Shown: positions 21,992 through 30,572 of the stretch, piece by piece
Numbering within the stretch: the first letter of the stretch is position 1
How the letters are laid out: each line of letters starts with the position of its first letter
From: a virus
IMG/VR virus record: IMGVR_UViG_3300008107_000335
Location: 1-36,918 of that record
Length of the DNA stretch: 36,918 nucleotides
Direction: 5' to 3' (one strand)
Program-made: the position numbers and the translations under genes
The notes under the pieces: model-generated
Told to the model about the DNA's origin: nothing
What the model saw: the letters and a program-made list of their open reading frames with translations, nothing else
Databases searched by the model: none

Positions 21992-24379
21992 TTAGGCGGT
22001 CACAATCTCGTTACACTCGGCGAACGACTCGACATGGCGCACGGCGAAGTCGCAGTCGTGGAACGCCACGATACGGACTGTGCCAGCGTTGCTGCCGGTG
22101 TACGGGTCGGCCATAAGGTCGATGCCCGACCACTGACCAACCAACAAGTCGCTCCAAACGCCGAAGATCATGGCCGACAGCGTGCCGGACGCCGAACCCT
22201 TCGACAGGTTCGACGGGATTTGCTGCGACACAACCAGCGGGTAGCCGTAAATGTTGTTCACGTCCGGTCCCAACAGGAAGTTACCCTCGACGCCCGAAGT
22301 CTGCTTCGGAGTCGACGCCAACTTCGCCTTAACCTGTCCGTTGGTCAGGAATGCCGCCGCGCCGTTGAGCGCGTTGTCAATCTCGACTTCCTTAACAAGG
22401 CCCGTGACCATGGCCCAAGTCGGCGCTCCGCCGTTCGTGCCAAGCGTGACCGAACCAATGCCGGACGTGTTGAGAATGCCGGTCGGACGGTTAGAACCCG
22501 AACCGGAGATAGCAGCAGCGTCCATAGCCACGGCGATTGACGCGGCAAGGTCGTTACGCACCATCGTCTCGACATCCATTGACGACTGCAACATCAAGCG
22601 ACGGCTGTAGTCGACATAGGCGGCAAGCGTCTTCGGCGACAACGTGACCTGATCAAAGGTCATGTTGCCCTCGGTCGGGGCGCTGTTCTCACCGACCCAA
22701 TACGAAGTCGCACCGGCAGTCTTACGCGGGATCGCCACGTTGCCCTGCAAGCCCGTGAGGAATTGCGCGCCCAAGGTGTTCAGGACCATCTTGTTACGCA
22801 ACACGTCGATAAACGAACCGGCCAGAAGGTCGGTCGCAACAAGGTTACCAGCCTTCGAAGTACCGGACGCAATCGAAGTCGTCAGATCACGCTTCAGCAC
22901 GTCCACCGGAACGGTGATACCACGGCTGTCGCGGCCTTCCTTCTTGGCGGCTGCTTCGGAGACTTCAAACTCGAAGCGGGCATCGTCCTGTGCGCGGCGA
23001 TCCTGCGGGTTCGAAAGAGCGCGAATGGCCTTCACGAATGAGAACGAACGCGCCTCGCGGTCCGACAGACCAACTTCCACGTCGACGTTCAGCGGCTTGG
23101 ACGCCACCTTGTCGAGCAACGCACCACGGAATTGCTCAATGGTCGCACCCTCGCGCACGGCAGACTCGCCAAGTTCGCGCTGGTTGTGACGGGCGGCAAG
23201 GTCCATGATCGCCGAAACGCGGCTGCGCTCGGCCTTCATGCCATCTTCGCGGACGGCTTCGCTAGAAATATCGCTCATAATTTGTACCTTCGGTGAATGT
23301 GAAATAACTTCCGGTTTCGGCGTTTCCGCCATGCTTCGGCCTACGCCGACGCTAGTATCTGCCGGAATGGACACGATACTAATTTCGAGTGGCGACCAAC
23401 TGGTTGCGCGGTAAACCTCCCGGCCATCACGCTTCCCGTCAGCGACCATCTCGTTAATGACGTATCCAACAGACACGTTCCCACGTATCCCGTCTTTCAC
23501 GTCTTGCCAAATTTCCTCGGCTCGTTGGCTTTTCCCAAAGCGAACGACGGCGCGTGCAACACGATCCGAACCCAAGGAAACCATTTCGACCACGCCGATT
23601 TGGTCGGCGGGGTCATGGTCGACCAGTAGCGGCGCACGGCCACTACCAATAAACGATGAATCTATCGCACCGGGCGAATGGTCCAGCACTTCCATACCCC
23701 AACCGCGCTCGACGGCGGCTTCGCTGGAGAATGCCAAACTAACCCGACGGTCGGCGTCCTGCACCGACTCGCGTTCGAATACCGCGCTTCGAAATACGCG
23801 TTTCTCCGGGCCTTTGCGTTTGGCCGGTCCTGCGTAATCTTCCTCCCACGGCTCATTACCGTAAACGTCTTTGGGACGTTCGCCGATTAACTCGGCTTCA
23901 TCCTCGGCGGCTTCCTCAACCGCTTCGATTGCGGCTTCGGCTTCCTCGGATTCGTCCATGTCCATTACGGATTTTTCGAACGTAATGGTTACGGTCGCTT
24001 CGTCCTCGACGACGGCGACAATGTGTCTTTGTTGGTCCATATTCCGACCCTCGCTTTCCTCGGCATCTAATAGCCGGTCTTTTTCATTCGCCCATGCGCG
24101 GCCCGGATCGCCGCCCCATAGCGCCCATGCAATCCGTCCAGCGGACGGGTAGCCATCTTCCCCCGGCGACCACCCTTCGCCCTGCTTGTCGACTTCATGT
24201 CTTGCAAAATACGAAACCATCCGTCGGACGGTTTCCGGTGATAATGTAACACGGTTTTTTATATCACGCGCCCTAGCGACGCCGACGGCGGTTCCGCCCC
24301 GTCCAAATTCCTCGCGCCACGCTAACCCGCGTTCGGCTTCCTCGGCCATCGTTGCCGTTGGTTTTAGGTCAATCGCCAT
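21992..24379 (-). CDS. prohead protease-major capsid protein fusion
   Basis: 795 residues from ATG 24379. Residues 1-105 are a helical N-terminal domain with WSPGEDGYPSAGRIAWALWG; about 110-195 is acidic linker. Residues 205-345 are HK97-type (S78/U35) prohead protease: LLVDHDPADQIG (His255) and GNVSVGYVI (Ser303), then TSWSPLEISIVSIPAD. Residues 440-795 are HK97-fold capsid: GITVPVDVLKRDLTTS, TGLQGNVAIPRKTAGATSYW, SPKTLAAYVDYSRRLMLQSS, and a C-terminal DLLVGQWSGIDLMADPY. The protease frees the capsid. An internal ATG at 23278 with AAGG upstream may start the capsid alone. Confidence 0.93.
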   Translation of the reverse strand: MAIDLKPTATMAEEAERGLAWREEFGRGGTAVGVARARDIKNRVTLSPETVRRMVSYFARHEVDKQGEGWSPGEDGYPSAGRIAWALWGGDPGRAWANEKDRLLDAEESEGRNMDQQRHIVAVVEDEATVTITFEKSVMDMDESEEAEAAIEAVEEAAEDEAELIGERPKDVYGNEPWEEDYAGPAKRKGPEKRVFRSAVFERESVQDADRRVSLAFSSEAAVERGWGMEVLDHSPGAIDSSFIGSGRAPLLVDHDPADQIGVVEMVSLGSDRVARAVVRFGKSQRAEEIWQDVKDGIRGNVSVGYVINEMVADGKRDGREVYRATSWSPLEISIVSIPADTSVGVGRSMAETPKPEVISHSPKVQIMSDISSEAVREDGMKAERSRVSAIMDLAARHNQRELGESAVREGATIEQFRGALLDKVASKPLNVDVEVGLSDREARSFSFVKAIRALSNPQDRRAQDDARFEFEVSEAAAKKEGRDSRGITVPVDVLKRDLTTSIASGTSKAGNLVATDLLAGSFIDVLRNKMVLNTLGAQFLTGLQGNVAIPRKTAGATSYWVGENSAPTEGNMTFDQVTLSPKTLAAYVDYSRRLMLQSSMDVETMVRNDLAASIAVAMDAAAISGSGSNRPTGILNTSGIGSVTLGTNGGAPTWAMVTGLVKEVEIDNALNGAAAFLTNGQVKAKLASTPKQTSGVEGNFLLGPDVNNIYGYPLVVSQQIPSNLSKGSASGTLSAMIFGVWSDLLVGQWSGIDLMADPYTGSNAGTVRIVAFHDCDFAVRHVESFAECNEIVTA
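23276..23290 (-). promoter_or_regulatory. internal ribosome site and start within the protease-capsid gene
   Basis: Minus-strand GAAGG lies eight bases before ATG 23278, which is codon 368 (MSDISSEAVREDG), between protease and capsid domains. Initiation here would give a 428-residue capsid precursor with no protease. This is inferred from the sequence only. Confidence 0.5.
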
Positions 24380-25433
24380 TGTGCGCCCCCGTATACCACT
24401 TCAAGTTTTGCGCCAGTCTTGCGTCGTTTGGCGACGCTTCCACGGCTAGTTTGCCCTGCTCAACAGCGACGGCTTGCAGTCCTAAATTCCATGCGGACAC
24501 GGCGGCTAGGTCGTGCGGCCAGTGGCCCCATACCGCCGGATCGCACGTATAAACCAGCGCACGATCCTTAATCGACAGCGCCCGCATCGACGCCGCGTAG
24601 CATTCTGCCCACCGGTTTTGCCGGTAATACAGCATTGCTAATTCGCACCATGGTTCGCGGGTATTCGGCGCTTCCGAACACGCCTTTAATAAGTACCCTT
24701 CGGCTTGCGTGTAATCGTTTAACTCGGCGTGCGACTTGCCAAGTAAGCGATACGCGTAACAGCGTTCATTCGGCCACGTCGCTTGCGGCATGGCTAGATA
24801 CTTATTCAAAGCGGCTATTGCTTCGTGCCACTTCTGATAGAAGGTCAGTTCGCGTGCGTAGTAAAACGCATTGCGCGGACAGTGCGGGTCTTCTTTTACG
24901 GATACCGCCAACAAGTCTAAATACTGTCCACGGCTTTTCGTCGGGTCGGGATGGTGACTAACCAATAGTTTGTCGGTTTGCGCCCACACTTCCGTTATAC
25001 GGCCATCCGGTACAGGGTATTCGTGACATGGGTGATGCCACAAGTAACCGTGCCGTGCGTGTATTTTTTCGTACAGAAATTTAATCCCGCAACCCCAATC
25101 GAAGTAATACCGCAACCGGGTTGTGCCTTCCGTCCAGACGCGTTCGATTTCCTTGCGCCAGCCCGGTTCCAATACTTCGTCAAGGTCGAGCGAAATGCAA
25201 ACGTCTATGTCACGCGGAACCAATGCCAATGCCGCATTTCTCGCCGTATCGAACCGCCACGGCGTAATGCAAATGTCCTGCACTATAGCGCCACATTCGG
25301 CGGCAACAATCGCGGTATCGTCCGTACTGCCAGTGTCGGCTATCAGGATTAAATCGGCGTCTTTTGCAGATTCGCAAAACCGCTTAACAAAATGCGCTTC
25401 ATTCTTGCTGATCGCATACACGGCAATTCGCAC
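24369..25433 (-). CDS. GT2-type glycosyltransferase with TPR tail
   Basis: 354 residues from ATG 25433, overlapping the capsid gene by 11 bases. The N-terminal part is a GT-A fold: MRIAVYAISKNEAHFVKRFC, ILIADTGSTDDT, FDTARNAALALVP, CISLDLDEVLEPGW (DxD at 83-85 plus Glu86), then HARHGYLWHHPCHEYP. From about residue 185 to 345 there are TPR-like helices (RNAFYYARELTFYQKWHEAI; CYAYRLLGKSHAELNDYTQA). Such two-domain enzymes transfer a sugar from a nucleotide donor onto protein or glycan. Here it sits among fibre and capsid genes, so virion proteins are candidate acceptors. Confidence 0.8.
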   Translation of the reverse strand: MRIAVYAISKNEAHFVKRFCESAKDADLILIADTGSTDDTAIVAAECGAIVQDICITPWRFDTARNAALALVPRDIDVCISLDLDEVLEPGWRKEIERVWTEGTTRLRYYFDWGCGIKFLYEKIHARHGYLWHHPCHEYPVPDGRITEVWAQTDKLLVSHHPDPTKSRGQYLDLLAVSVKEDPHCPRNAFYYARELTFYQKWHEAIAALNKYLAMPQATWPNERCYAYRLLGKSHAELNDYTQAEGYLLKACSEAPNTREPWCELAMLYYRQNRWAECYAASMRALSIKDRALVYTCDPAVWGHWPHDLAAVSAWNLGLQAVAVEQGKLAVEASPNDARLAQNLKWYTGAHNGD

Positions 25434-25445
25434 GGAATACCCCTA

Positions 25446-25775
25446 TTAGATTGGATTCCCGTCTACTGTAATCGAAAATTCGTCACTCGCTACAGCAGAG
25501 GCGGTGATCGGCGTCGGCTCGATAACCGGCGGCACCTCGCCCTCTGGCAACGTCACAACGTACTCACATTCTACCCAAGCCATTTCGCCGTGGTTCCAGT
25601 TCCATTGGTAGCCGGGACGATCCTCGGGCTTTGGATCACGCACGACCCACTCGCCGTTTAGCCACGCAACCTGCTTGCCCTCTGGCGCTTCGGGCTTGGC
25701 GGGAACTTCGTACCAACCCTTGTTGTTGTCTGTGACTTCAACCGGGTAATGGCCTTTAAAACTATAAAGAGTCAT
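25446..25775 (-). CDS. fibre-associated accessory protein
   Basis: 109 residues from ATG 25775, in the gap between the LamG gene and the glycosyltransferase. It begins MTLYSFKGHYPVEVTDNNKG and has APEGKQVAWLNGEWVVRDPK and RPGYQWNWNHGEMAWVECEY; the W-x-N-G-x-W pattern resembles tail fibre assembly proteins. The C-terminal part is a Pro/Glu linker and Thr/Ala-rich strand. Likely chaperone or cap for the fibre proteins upstream; inferred. Confidence 0.5.
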   Translation of the reverse strand: MTLYSFKGHYPVEVTDNNKGWYEVPAKPEAPEGKQVAWLNGEWVVRDPKPEDRPGYQWNWNHGEMAWVECEYVVTLPEGEVPPVIEPTPITASAVASDEFSITVDGNPI

Positions 25776-25783
25776 GTGTCACC

Positions 25784-27031
25784 TTACAGGGTCAGGAACG
25801 CCGTAGTCGGCGGGGTGAAGTTGCTGGTGTAACGGGCGATGCCTTTGGTGATACGAAGGTCGTCGATGTATGCGTCTATTGCTTGGTCGCCAGCGGCAGT
25901 TCCAGCGCCGACTGTTGTTGCGCCAGAAGTACCAACAGCCTCAGATGCCGTTGCAGAGGTTCCAGCAATTCCGTCTTTATAAATTCTGACGGTATTCCCA
26001 TACCTCACGATAGCCAAATGCTGCCAAGTGTTGAGTGAAACATCCAAGCCAGAATCGGTGCCTAAAATTTGCCAATTCGTGGCTGCAGCGTTGGAAACAA
26101 ACATTAAATAATTTCCGGCAGAATCCATGACTATGCATGGGCCACCGTATCCAGACGTACTCGCCCGCTGCGCCCACAAGGTTTCATATTGCCCCGCACC
26201 CGGTAGGCTGTTTGGTCTAAACCAGCACTCCCAAGTAAAGTCGCCAGTCCCCATTTGCAGGTCTGCGGTTGTGCGCGTTACAAGATAATCCCCCGTCCCA
26301 TCGAAATACATCGACGACCCGCCGAACTTGCTCTGCGTCGTGCTGATCTGCGCGTTGCCCACCGTCTCAAGGTCGTTCTTGGACGTAGCGTCGTAGATGC
26401 TAGCGTCGTAGATGCCTGCGTTGGTGAAGTTGCAGAGCAGTTGCGTGTTGGTAATTGCGGTTAACGGAGCCGTAGGCGGCGTAAAGGCTGCGGTGTATAC
26501 GGCGGTTCCCTTAACAAAACGCACCCCATTCAAATAGCCAACAATCGGGAACGAACCAATGCTGCCGCCGCTTGGGGCAATAGCAGTTGCGCCAATTCCT
26601 AAATCCGATGCGTTATTGAAATTGGTACTATTTGTTGCGGAACCAACCGAAGCGCCGTTGAGATATAGAACCAGCGATGTTCCGTTACGAACAAGCGCCA
26701 TGTGGTTCCACGCATTTGCCCTGACTGCTGCGCTTGCGGTAATAACCGCGCTGCCGGAAGCGTAAACAACAATCTGCCCGTCGCCATTTCCCGTTTGCAG
26801 AAGCAAGCCACCAGACTGCGCGTAGCCTTTATCAATCGGATTTTGATATCCGGCAATGCTGGTCGGATACCACCAGTATTCAATAGTGAAGTCTCCGCTG
26901 CCCATTTGCAGAGCCGCATTATTGGAAACCGTCAGGTAATCCCCGCTCCCATCAAAATACCCACTCCCGCCATACGTCGCTGCACTCCACGCTGCCGTGG
27001 GGTTGAACGGGCTGAAGGCTTGGACAGACAC
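25784..27031 (-). CDS. LamG-domain protein, downstream part of a split gene
   Basis: 415 residues; the first in-frame start candidate is GTG 27031, with no ribosome site. It contains two LamG (concanavalin A-like) domains: GSGYFDGSGDYLTVSNNAAL with FTIEYWWYPTSIAGYQNPID, and SSMYFDGTGDYLVTRTTADL with FTWECWFRPNSLPGAGQYET. It is the natural continuation of the 26932-29760 gene in another frame; see findings. In a whole gene these are units B2 and C2. LamG domains bind glycans or act as decoration. Confidence 0.75.
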   Translation of the reverse strand: MSVQAFSPFNPTAAWSAATYGGSGYFDGSGDYLTVSNNAALQMGSGDFTIEYWWYPTSIAGYQNPIDKGYAQSGGLLLQTGNGDGQIVVYASGSAVITASAAVRANAWNHMALVRNGTSLVLYLNGASVGSATNSTNFNNASDLGIGATAIAPSGGSIGSFPIVGYLNGVRFVKGTAVYTAAFTPPTAPLTAITNTQLLCNFTNAGIYDASIYDATSKNDLETVGNAQISTTQSKFGGSSMYFDGTGDYLVTRTTADLQMGTGDFTWECWFRPNSLPGAGQYETLWAQRASTSGYGGPCIVMDSAGNYLMFVSNAAATNWQILGTDSGLDVSLNTWQHLAIVRYGNTVRIYKDGIAGTSATASEAVGTSGATTVGAGTAAGDQAIDAYIDDLRITKGIARYTSNFTPPTTAFLTL

Positions 27032-29760
27032 ATCACCGTTGCGCGTGAGGTCAACAGGGAGGTGTTGGTAATGGCGGTAAGCGGCGTCGTGCTAGGCGTA
27101 AAGTTGGCCGTGTATACGGCAGTTCCCTTCACAATGCGGAAATTAGAAATGTAACCGTTGAAGTTATATCCCGCAGTACGGTTTGCGGCAATCCAACAAG
27201 CCTGCGTGGTGCCAAGGTCGCCCGATACCGTTGATGAATTTCTTTGAGTACCGTTTACGTAAGTTCTTAACGTGCCAGACGAACGAACAAACGCAATCTG
27301 CGTCCAAGTGTTTAATGCGACAGTACCAACGGTAATTTCGGTGTTTGCGGGGCCGTTGTAAAACAACAAATTTAAAGACGAGTCAATTCTTGAATTGCAA
27401 GCAGTTGCGGTCGTCCCTGTTCGCAAATCAAATAGCGTACCCGGCCCGTTTGCTGGGTTTGCAGTCGGGTACACCCACATCTCAATCGTAAAGTCCCCCG
27501 TGCCCAAACCAAATGCGGTGCTTGATCCAGCATCTAAATAATCACCCGTCCCATCAAAATAGTTCCCCCACCCCGTCTGCGAGAACGGCGAGAACGTACC
27601 CTGCGTCGTGTTGCCGTTGCGGGTAATCGTGAAGTTGTTGGTAGACGAGTCTAGGAACGTATTGTTCTGCGCTCCGTTGGTGCCGTTACCGGGCAACAGC
27701 AGAGTGGTGTAGTCAAAGTACGGATCGGCAGTCAGCGTGACCGTACCGCCAATGTTCGGGAACTCTGCCGTTGGAGGCGTAAAGTTGTAGGGGTAGCGGC
27801 CTACGCCCTTGGAGATACGCCAATCGTCAACGTATCCGTTCCAAGGCCAAGTTCCTCCCGGCTGCTGTCCAATGTTTAGAACCTTGGACGTAGAACCGAT
27901 GGAATTAGTGTTCGCAATCGTGGCAAACGCTGTGCCGTTGATGTATGCCTTGATAACACCAGCATTGCGCGACGCAGCAAAATGATACCAAGTGCCAGTT
28001 TTAATAAGGCCTGTTGCAAAAAAACTAGTATTTGCGGTTGTCAAAAAGCGCAGCGACCCATTGTTCTCAATCTGGATCAACCATTCATCTGACGTACCTG
28101 TAGTCCAAGTGCCGCCCAAAACGTAATATTGATTTGCAAATGAATTCAAATAGAACCAGCCCTCAATTGTAAAATCGCCGGTTCCGAAGTTCATGAACTG
28201 GTTGTAGGGAATTGTTAAATAATCCCCCGTTCCATCAAACGACATAGACCCCGTGCCGTACTTCTTGACCGAGGTGCTGATCTGGGCATTGCCGACCGTC
28301 TCGTAATCCGCAACGGCAGCGTTGTCAAAGATACCGGCGTTGGTATTTGCAGACAGGAAAGCCGTATTGGTAACAGCAGTCAATGGAGCAGTCGGAACCG
28401 TAATGCTAGTTTGAGTCGGATCATAGATGGCAGACCCGTTTACGATTCGGCAATCAGTTATGTATCCGGTGAAATAGTCTTGAGCCTGCTTGCTTCCGAT
28501 GGTCATTGTTTCCGTGCCGCTGTTAAGCGTCGGATTGCTAGTGTCAGTCCCAAACCTTGAACCATTTAAATATGCAGAAATTGTGCTGCCGTTACGCACA
28601 ACTGCAAAATGGTTCCACGCATTTGGAATCCACGTTGCTGTTGAAAGAGTGACAAACCCGCCTGTCGTTTTTAATTGAGCATAAAAGGTTGAACTAATAC
28701 GCCCAATTTGGAACATTGATTGGGTATCACTTACGGTTCCCCACTTGTTAAATACAAGTTGAGTGGCGTTGCTTGTGGTTGGATAAAACCAACCCTCAAT
28801 GCAGAAGTTGTTCGTTCCGAGGTTAAACGCCGAGTTGTTGGCGATGCTAAGGTAATCCCCACTCCCATCAAAGTAGCCGCTGCCACCGACCGCGCTAGTG
28901 CTGTAGGCCGTGGTGGGGTTGAAGGGCGAGAAGGGCTGGACGCTGACATCACCGTTGCGGGTAATAGCAAAGGCGTTAGACGAAGCGTCAAGGAACCTGT
29001 TGGCTTGGCAAGTAAGAAGCGAGGTGTTGGTGATAGCCGTCAGGGGCGTGGTTGGAGGCGTAAAATTGGCTGTGTATACGGCGGTGCCTTTAACTACGCG
29101 GAAATTAGAAATGTAGCCATTGACTGCGGCAGTTCCAGTTGTTGCCGAACCAATAAATTTATTTACAGCGGCGTCGTTAATCGCGGATGCGTTAGTGGTC
29201 GTTGTTCCAGCAACACCGTTAAAGTACGGAGTGAAAGTGCTTCCGCTTCGCACTAGTGCAAGATGATGCCATTGCCCTATACGCAAAGTGCCACCAAAAC
29301 TTACGCCGCTTGCAATGTTCCAAGTACCACCGCCGCTTGATATGTAATAGACAACGTTTGAACTTGAACAATAAAACGGAATAAGGCTTCCTTGTGCGCC
29401 TTGGCTTCCAAAGTCTGCAATAAGTGCATCTGCCGGTAACGACAATGGATAGAACCAACATTCAATAGTGAAGTTGCTACTACCCATTTCCAGAGCAGCG
29501 TTATCTGCAACGGTCAGGTAATCGCCCGTCCCATCAAAATAGTTCCCCCACCCCGTCTGACTAAACGGGCTGAACGAGCCTTGGGTTGTGTTCCCGTTGC
29601 GCGTAATGGTGAAGTTGTTGGTGCTGGAGTCCAGAAACGTGTTGTTCTGGGCACCATTAGTCCCATCGCCGTGAAGCAATGAGGTGACGGAGTAGAAATA
29701 CGGATCGACTGCGGCTTTTTTTGGTGATCCGCCCAACAGAATGAGATTCGAACCGCTCAT
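26932..29760 (-). CDS. LamG repeat protein, upstream part of a split gene
   Basis: 942 residues from ATG 29760. It has four LamG-type domains, in the order A1-B1-C1-A2. A units carry NGAQNNTFLDSSTNNFTITR; B units GGSGYFDGSGDYL; C units ETVGNAQIST plus SMSFDGTGDYLTI. Each ends with a GY-I-x-x-x-R-I-x-K-G-x-A-x-Y motif. After A2 the frame breaks at about 27045 and runs on for some 37 unrelated, Arg-rich residues to a stop at 26932. Such proteins are surface-exposed and probably bind carbohydrate. Its place between portal and capsid genes suggests a virion decoration. Confidence 0.8.
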   Translation of the reverse strand: MSGSNLILLGGSPKKAAVDPYFYSVTSLLHGDGTNGAQNNTFLDSSTNNFTITRNGNTTQGSFSPFSQTGWGNYFDGTGDYLTVADNAALEMGSSNFTIECWFYPLSLPADALIADFGSQGAQGSLIPFYCSSSNVVYYISSGGGTWNIASGVSFGGTLRIGQWHHLALVRSGSTFTPYFNGVAGTTTTNASAINDAAVNKFIGSATTGTAAVNGYISNFRVVKGTAVYTANFTPPTTPLTAITNTSLLTCQANRFLDASSNAFAITRNGDVSVQPFSPFNPTTAYSTSAVGGSGYFDGSGDYLSIANNSAFNLGTNNFCIEGWFYPTTSNATQLVFNKWGTVSDTQSMFQIGRISSTFYAQLKTTGGFVTLSTATWIPNAWNHFAVVRNGSTISAYLNGSRFGTDTSNPTLNSGTETMTIGSKQAQDYFTGYITDCRIVNGSAIYDPTQTSITVPTAPLTAVTNTAFLSANTNAGIFDNAAVADYETVGNAQISTSVKKYGTGSMSFDGTGDYLTIPYNQFMNFGTGDFTIEGWFYLNSFANQYYVLGGTWTTGTSDEWLIQIENNGSLRFLTTANTSFFATGLIKTGTWYHFAASRNAGVIKAYINGTAFATIANTNSIGSTSKVLNIGQQPGGTWPWNGYVDDWRISKGVGRYPYNFTPPTAEFPNIGGTVTLTADPYFDYTTLLLPGNGTNGAQNNTFLDSSTNNFTITRNGNTTQGTFSPFSQTGWGNYFDGTGDYLDAGSSTAFGLGTGDFTIEMWVYPTANPANGPGTLFDLRTGTTATACNSRIDSSLNLLFYNGPANTEITVGTVALNTWTQIAFVRSSGTLRTYVNGTQRNSSTVSGDLGTTQACWIAANRTAGYNFNGYISNFRIVKGTAVYTANFTPSTTPLTAITNTSLLTSRATVMCLSKPSARSTPRQRGVQRRMAGVGILMGAGIT
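27031..27064 (-). other. deletion joint with frameshift
   Basis: In copy 1 the text from CACCTC to CAACGG is 75 bases (coding TCQANRFLDASSNAFAITRN); in copy 2 the same borders are 29 bases apart. The 46-base loss is 1 modulo 3 and explains the frame change. Whether it is biological or an assembly collapse cannot be told from the sequence. Confidence 0.75.
27760..29710 (-). repeat. LamG triplet unit 1 (A1-B1-C1)
   Basis: This block and the next share the same order of three LamG variants, with high DNA similarity visible, for example in the stretch around 29530-29660 against 27545-27675. The approximate borders are by eye. Confidence 0.7.
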
Positions 29761-29763
29761 GCT

Positions 29764-30561
29764 TTAACTCACGTTTCCGTTGATCACACAAACTGTACCA
29801 GAAATGAACAATACGGTAGCAATGCCGCGAGTCGCTAAAGTCATCGTTGCTTTATCCGAATCCTCACCCGCGATATACGCGGTCGTAATGGAACACGTAA
29901 TCGTGACGTTTCCAGAAGTGTTATTGAACAACGACACCACATCGCCAGCCGCAAATGTTGAGTTAGGAATAGTGACGCTGCCGCCTGATCCAATTTCGAT
30001 GTATTCGCCAACGTCGCCGGTTGCTAATGTGTAACTTGTTGTTTTCGCGCTACCTGATATTGGAATGTTTCGATAACCAACAGCATTAGTGCCATCGACC
30101 GTGCAATTAACCAAACTGCCCGTCGTTGTGCCAGTGCCGCCGTTGGCAACCGGAAGCGTGCCGGTGACCGTAGAGACGTTGACCGTGCCAATAGTTTGCT
30201 TTAACGATCCGTTGGTATCAAATGTTCCGTCGGTCGTCCAAGTGTCGCCGACGTTCAACGTTACTTTCGCAACCTGTCGAAGCGTCGAGTTATTGTTATA
30301 CGAAATTGTTAACGTGACGGCGGCAGTGTCGCGGTTTTGGATCGTGACGTTTTTAATTACGCGTCGCGTACTGGACGCTGGCGCTGCAACTAGCGTAACG
30401 CTACTAGTGCCATTTAAAGCGCCGTCGGTCGCGCCTTCAGTAAAGACGGTTCCGGTATCGTCCGCCCATGCCGCCGTAAAATCAGGATTTGTCGTCGCGG
30501 CTGCACCGGCCATGGCAACGACAAGCGATTTAGTGGTCGAGTCTAATACTAAAATTCCCAT
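29764..30561 (-). CDS. fibre-type structural protein
   Basis: 265 residues from ATG 30561. It begins MGILVLDSTTKSLVVAMAGA, has a beta-sandwich-like region (VIKNVTIQNRDTAAVTLTIS), then GTLPVANGGTGTTTGS, the glycine motif found in many trimeric phage tail fibres, and a C-terminal beta domain (SGGSVTIPNSTFAAGDVVSL). It lies between the collagen-like and LamG genes. Probably a trimeric fibre subunit; whether on the head or tail is unknown. Confidence 0.7.
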   Translation of the reverse strand: MGILVLDSTTKSLVVAMAGAAATTNPDFTAAWADDTGTVFTEGATDGALNGTSSVTLVAAPASSTRRVIKNVTIQNRDTAAVTLTISYNNNSTLRQVAKVTLNVGDTWTTDGTFDTNGSLKQTIGTVNVSTVTGTLPVANGGTGTTTGSLVNCTVDGTNAVGYRNIPISGSAKTTSYTLATGDVGEYIEIGSGGSVTIPNSTFAAGDVVSLFNNTSGNVTITCSITTAYIAGEDSDKATMTLATRGIATVLFISGTVCVINGNVS

Positions 30562-30572
30562 GTATCGTTACC

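Larger units (their letters stand above)
25784..27720 (-). repeat. LamG triplet unit 2 (A2-B2-C2), frame-broken
   Basis: Second copy of the three-domain unit. The A2-B2 joint is 46 bases shorter than the A1-B1 joint, which puts B2 and C2 out of frame with A2. Confidence 0.7.

Noticed and set aside
22034-23837. Several plus-strand frames over 100 residues opposite the capsid gene
   Set aside because: Arg/Ser-rich antisense shadows; the capsid frame has full family motifs.
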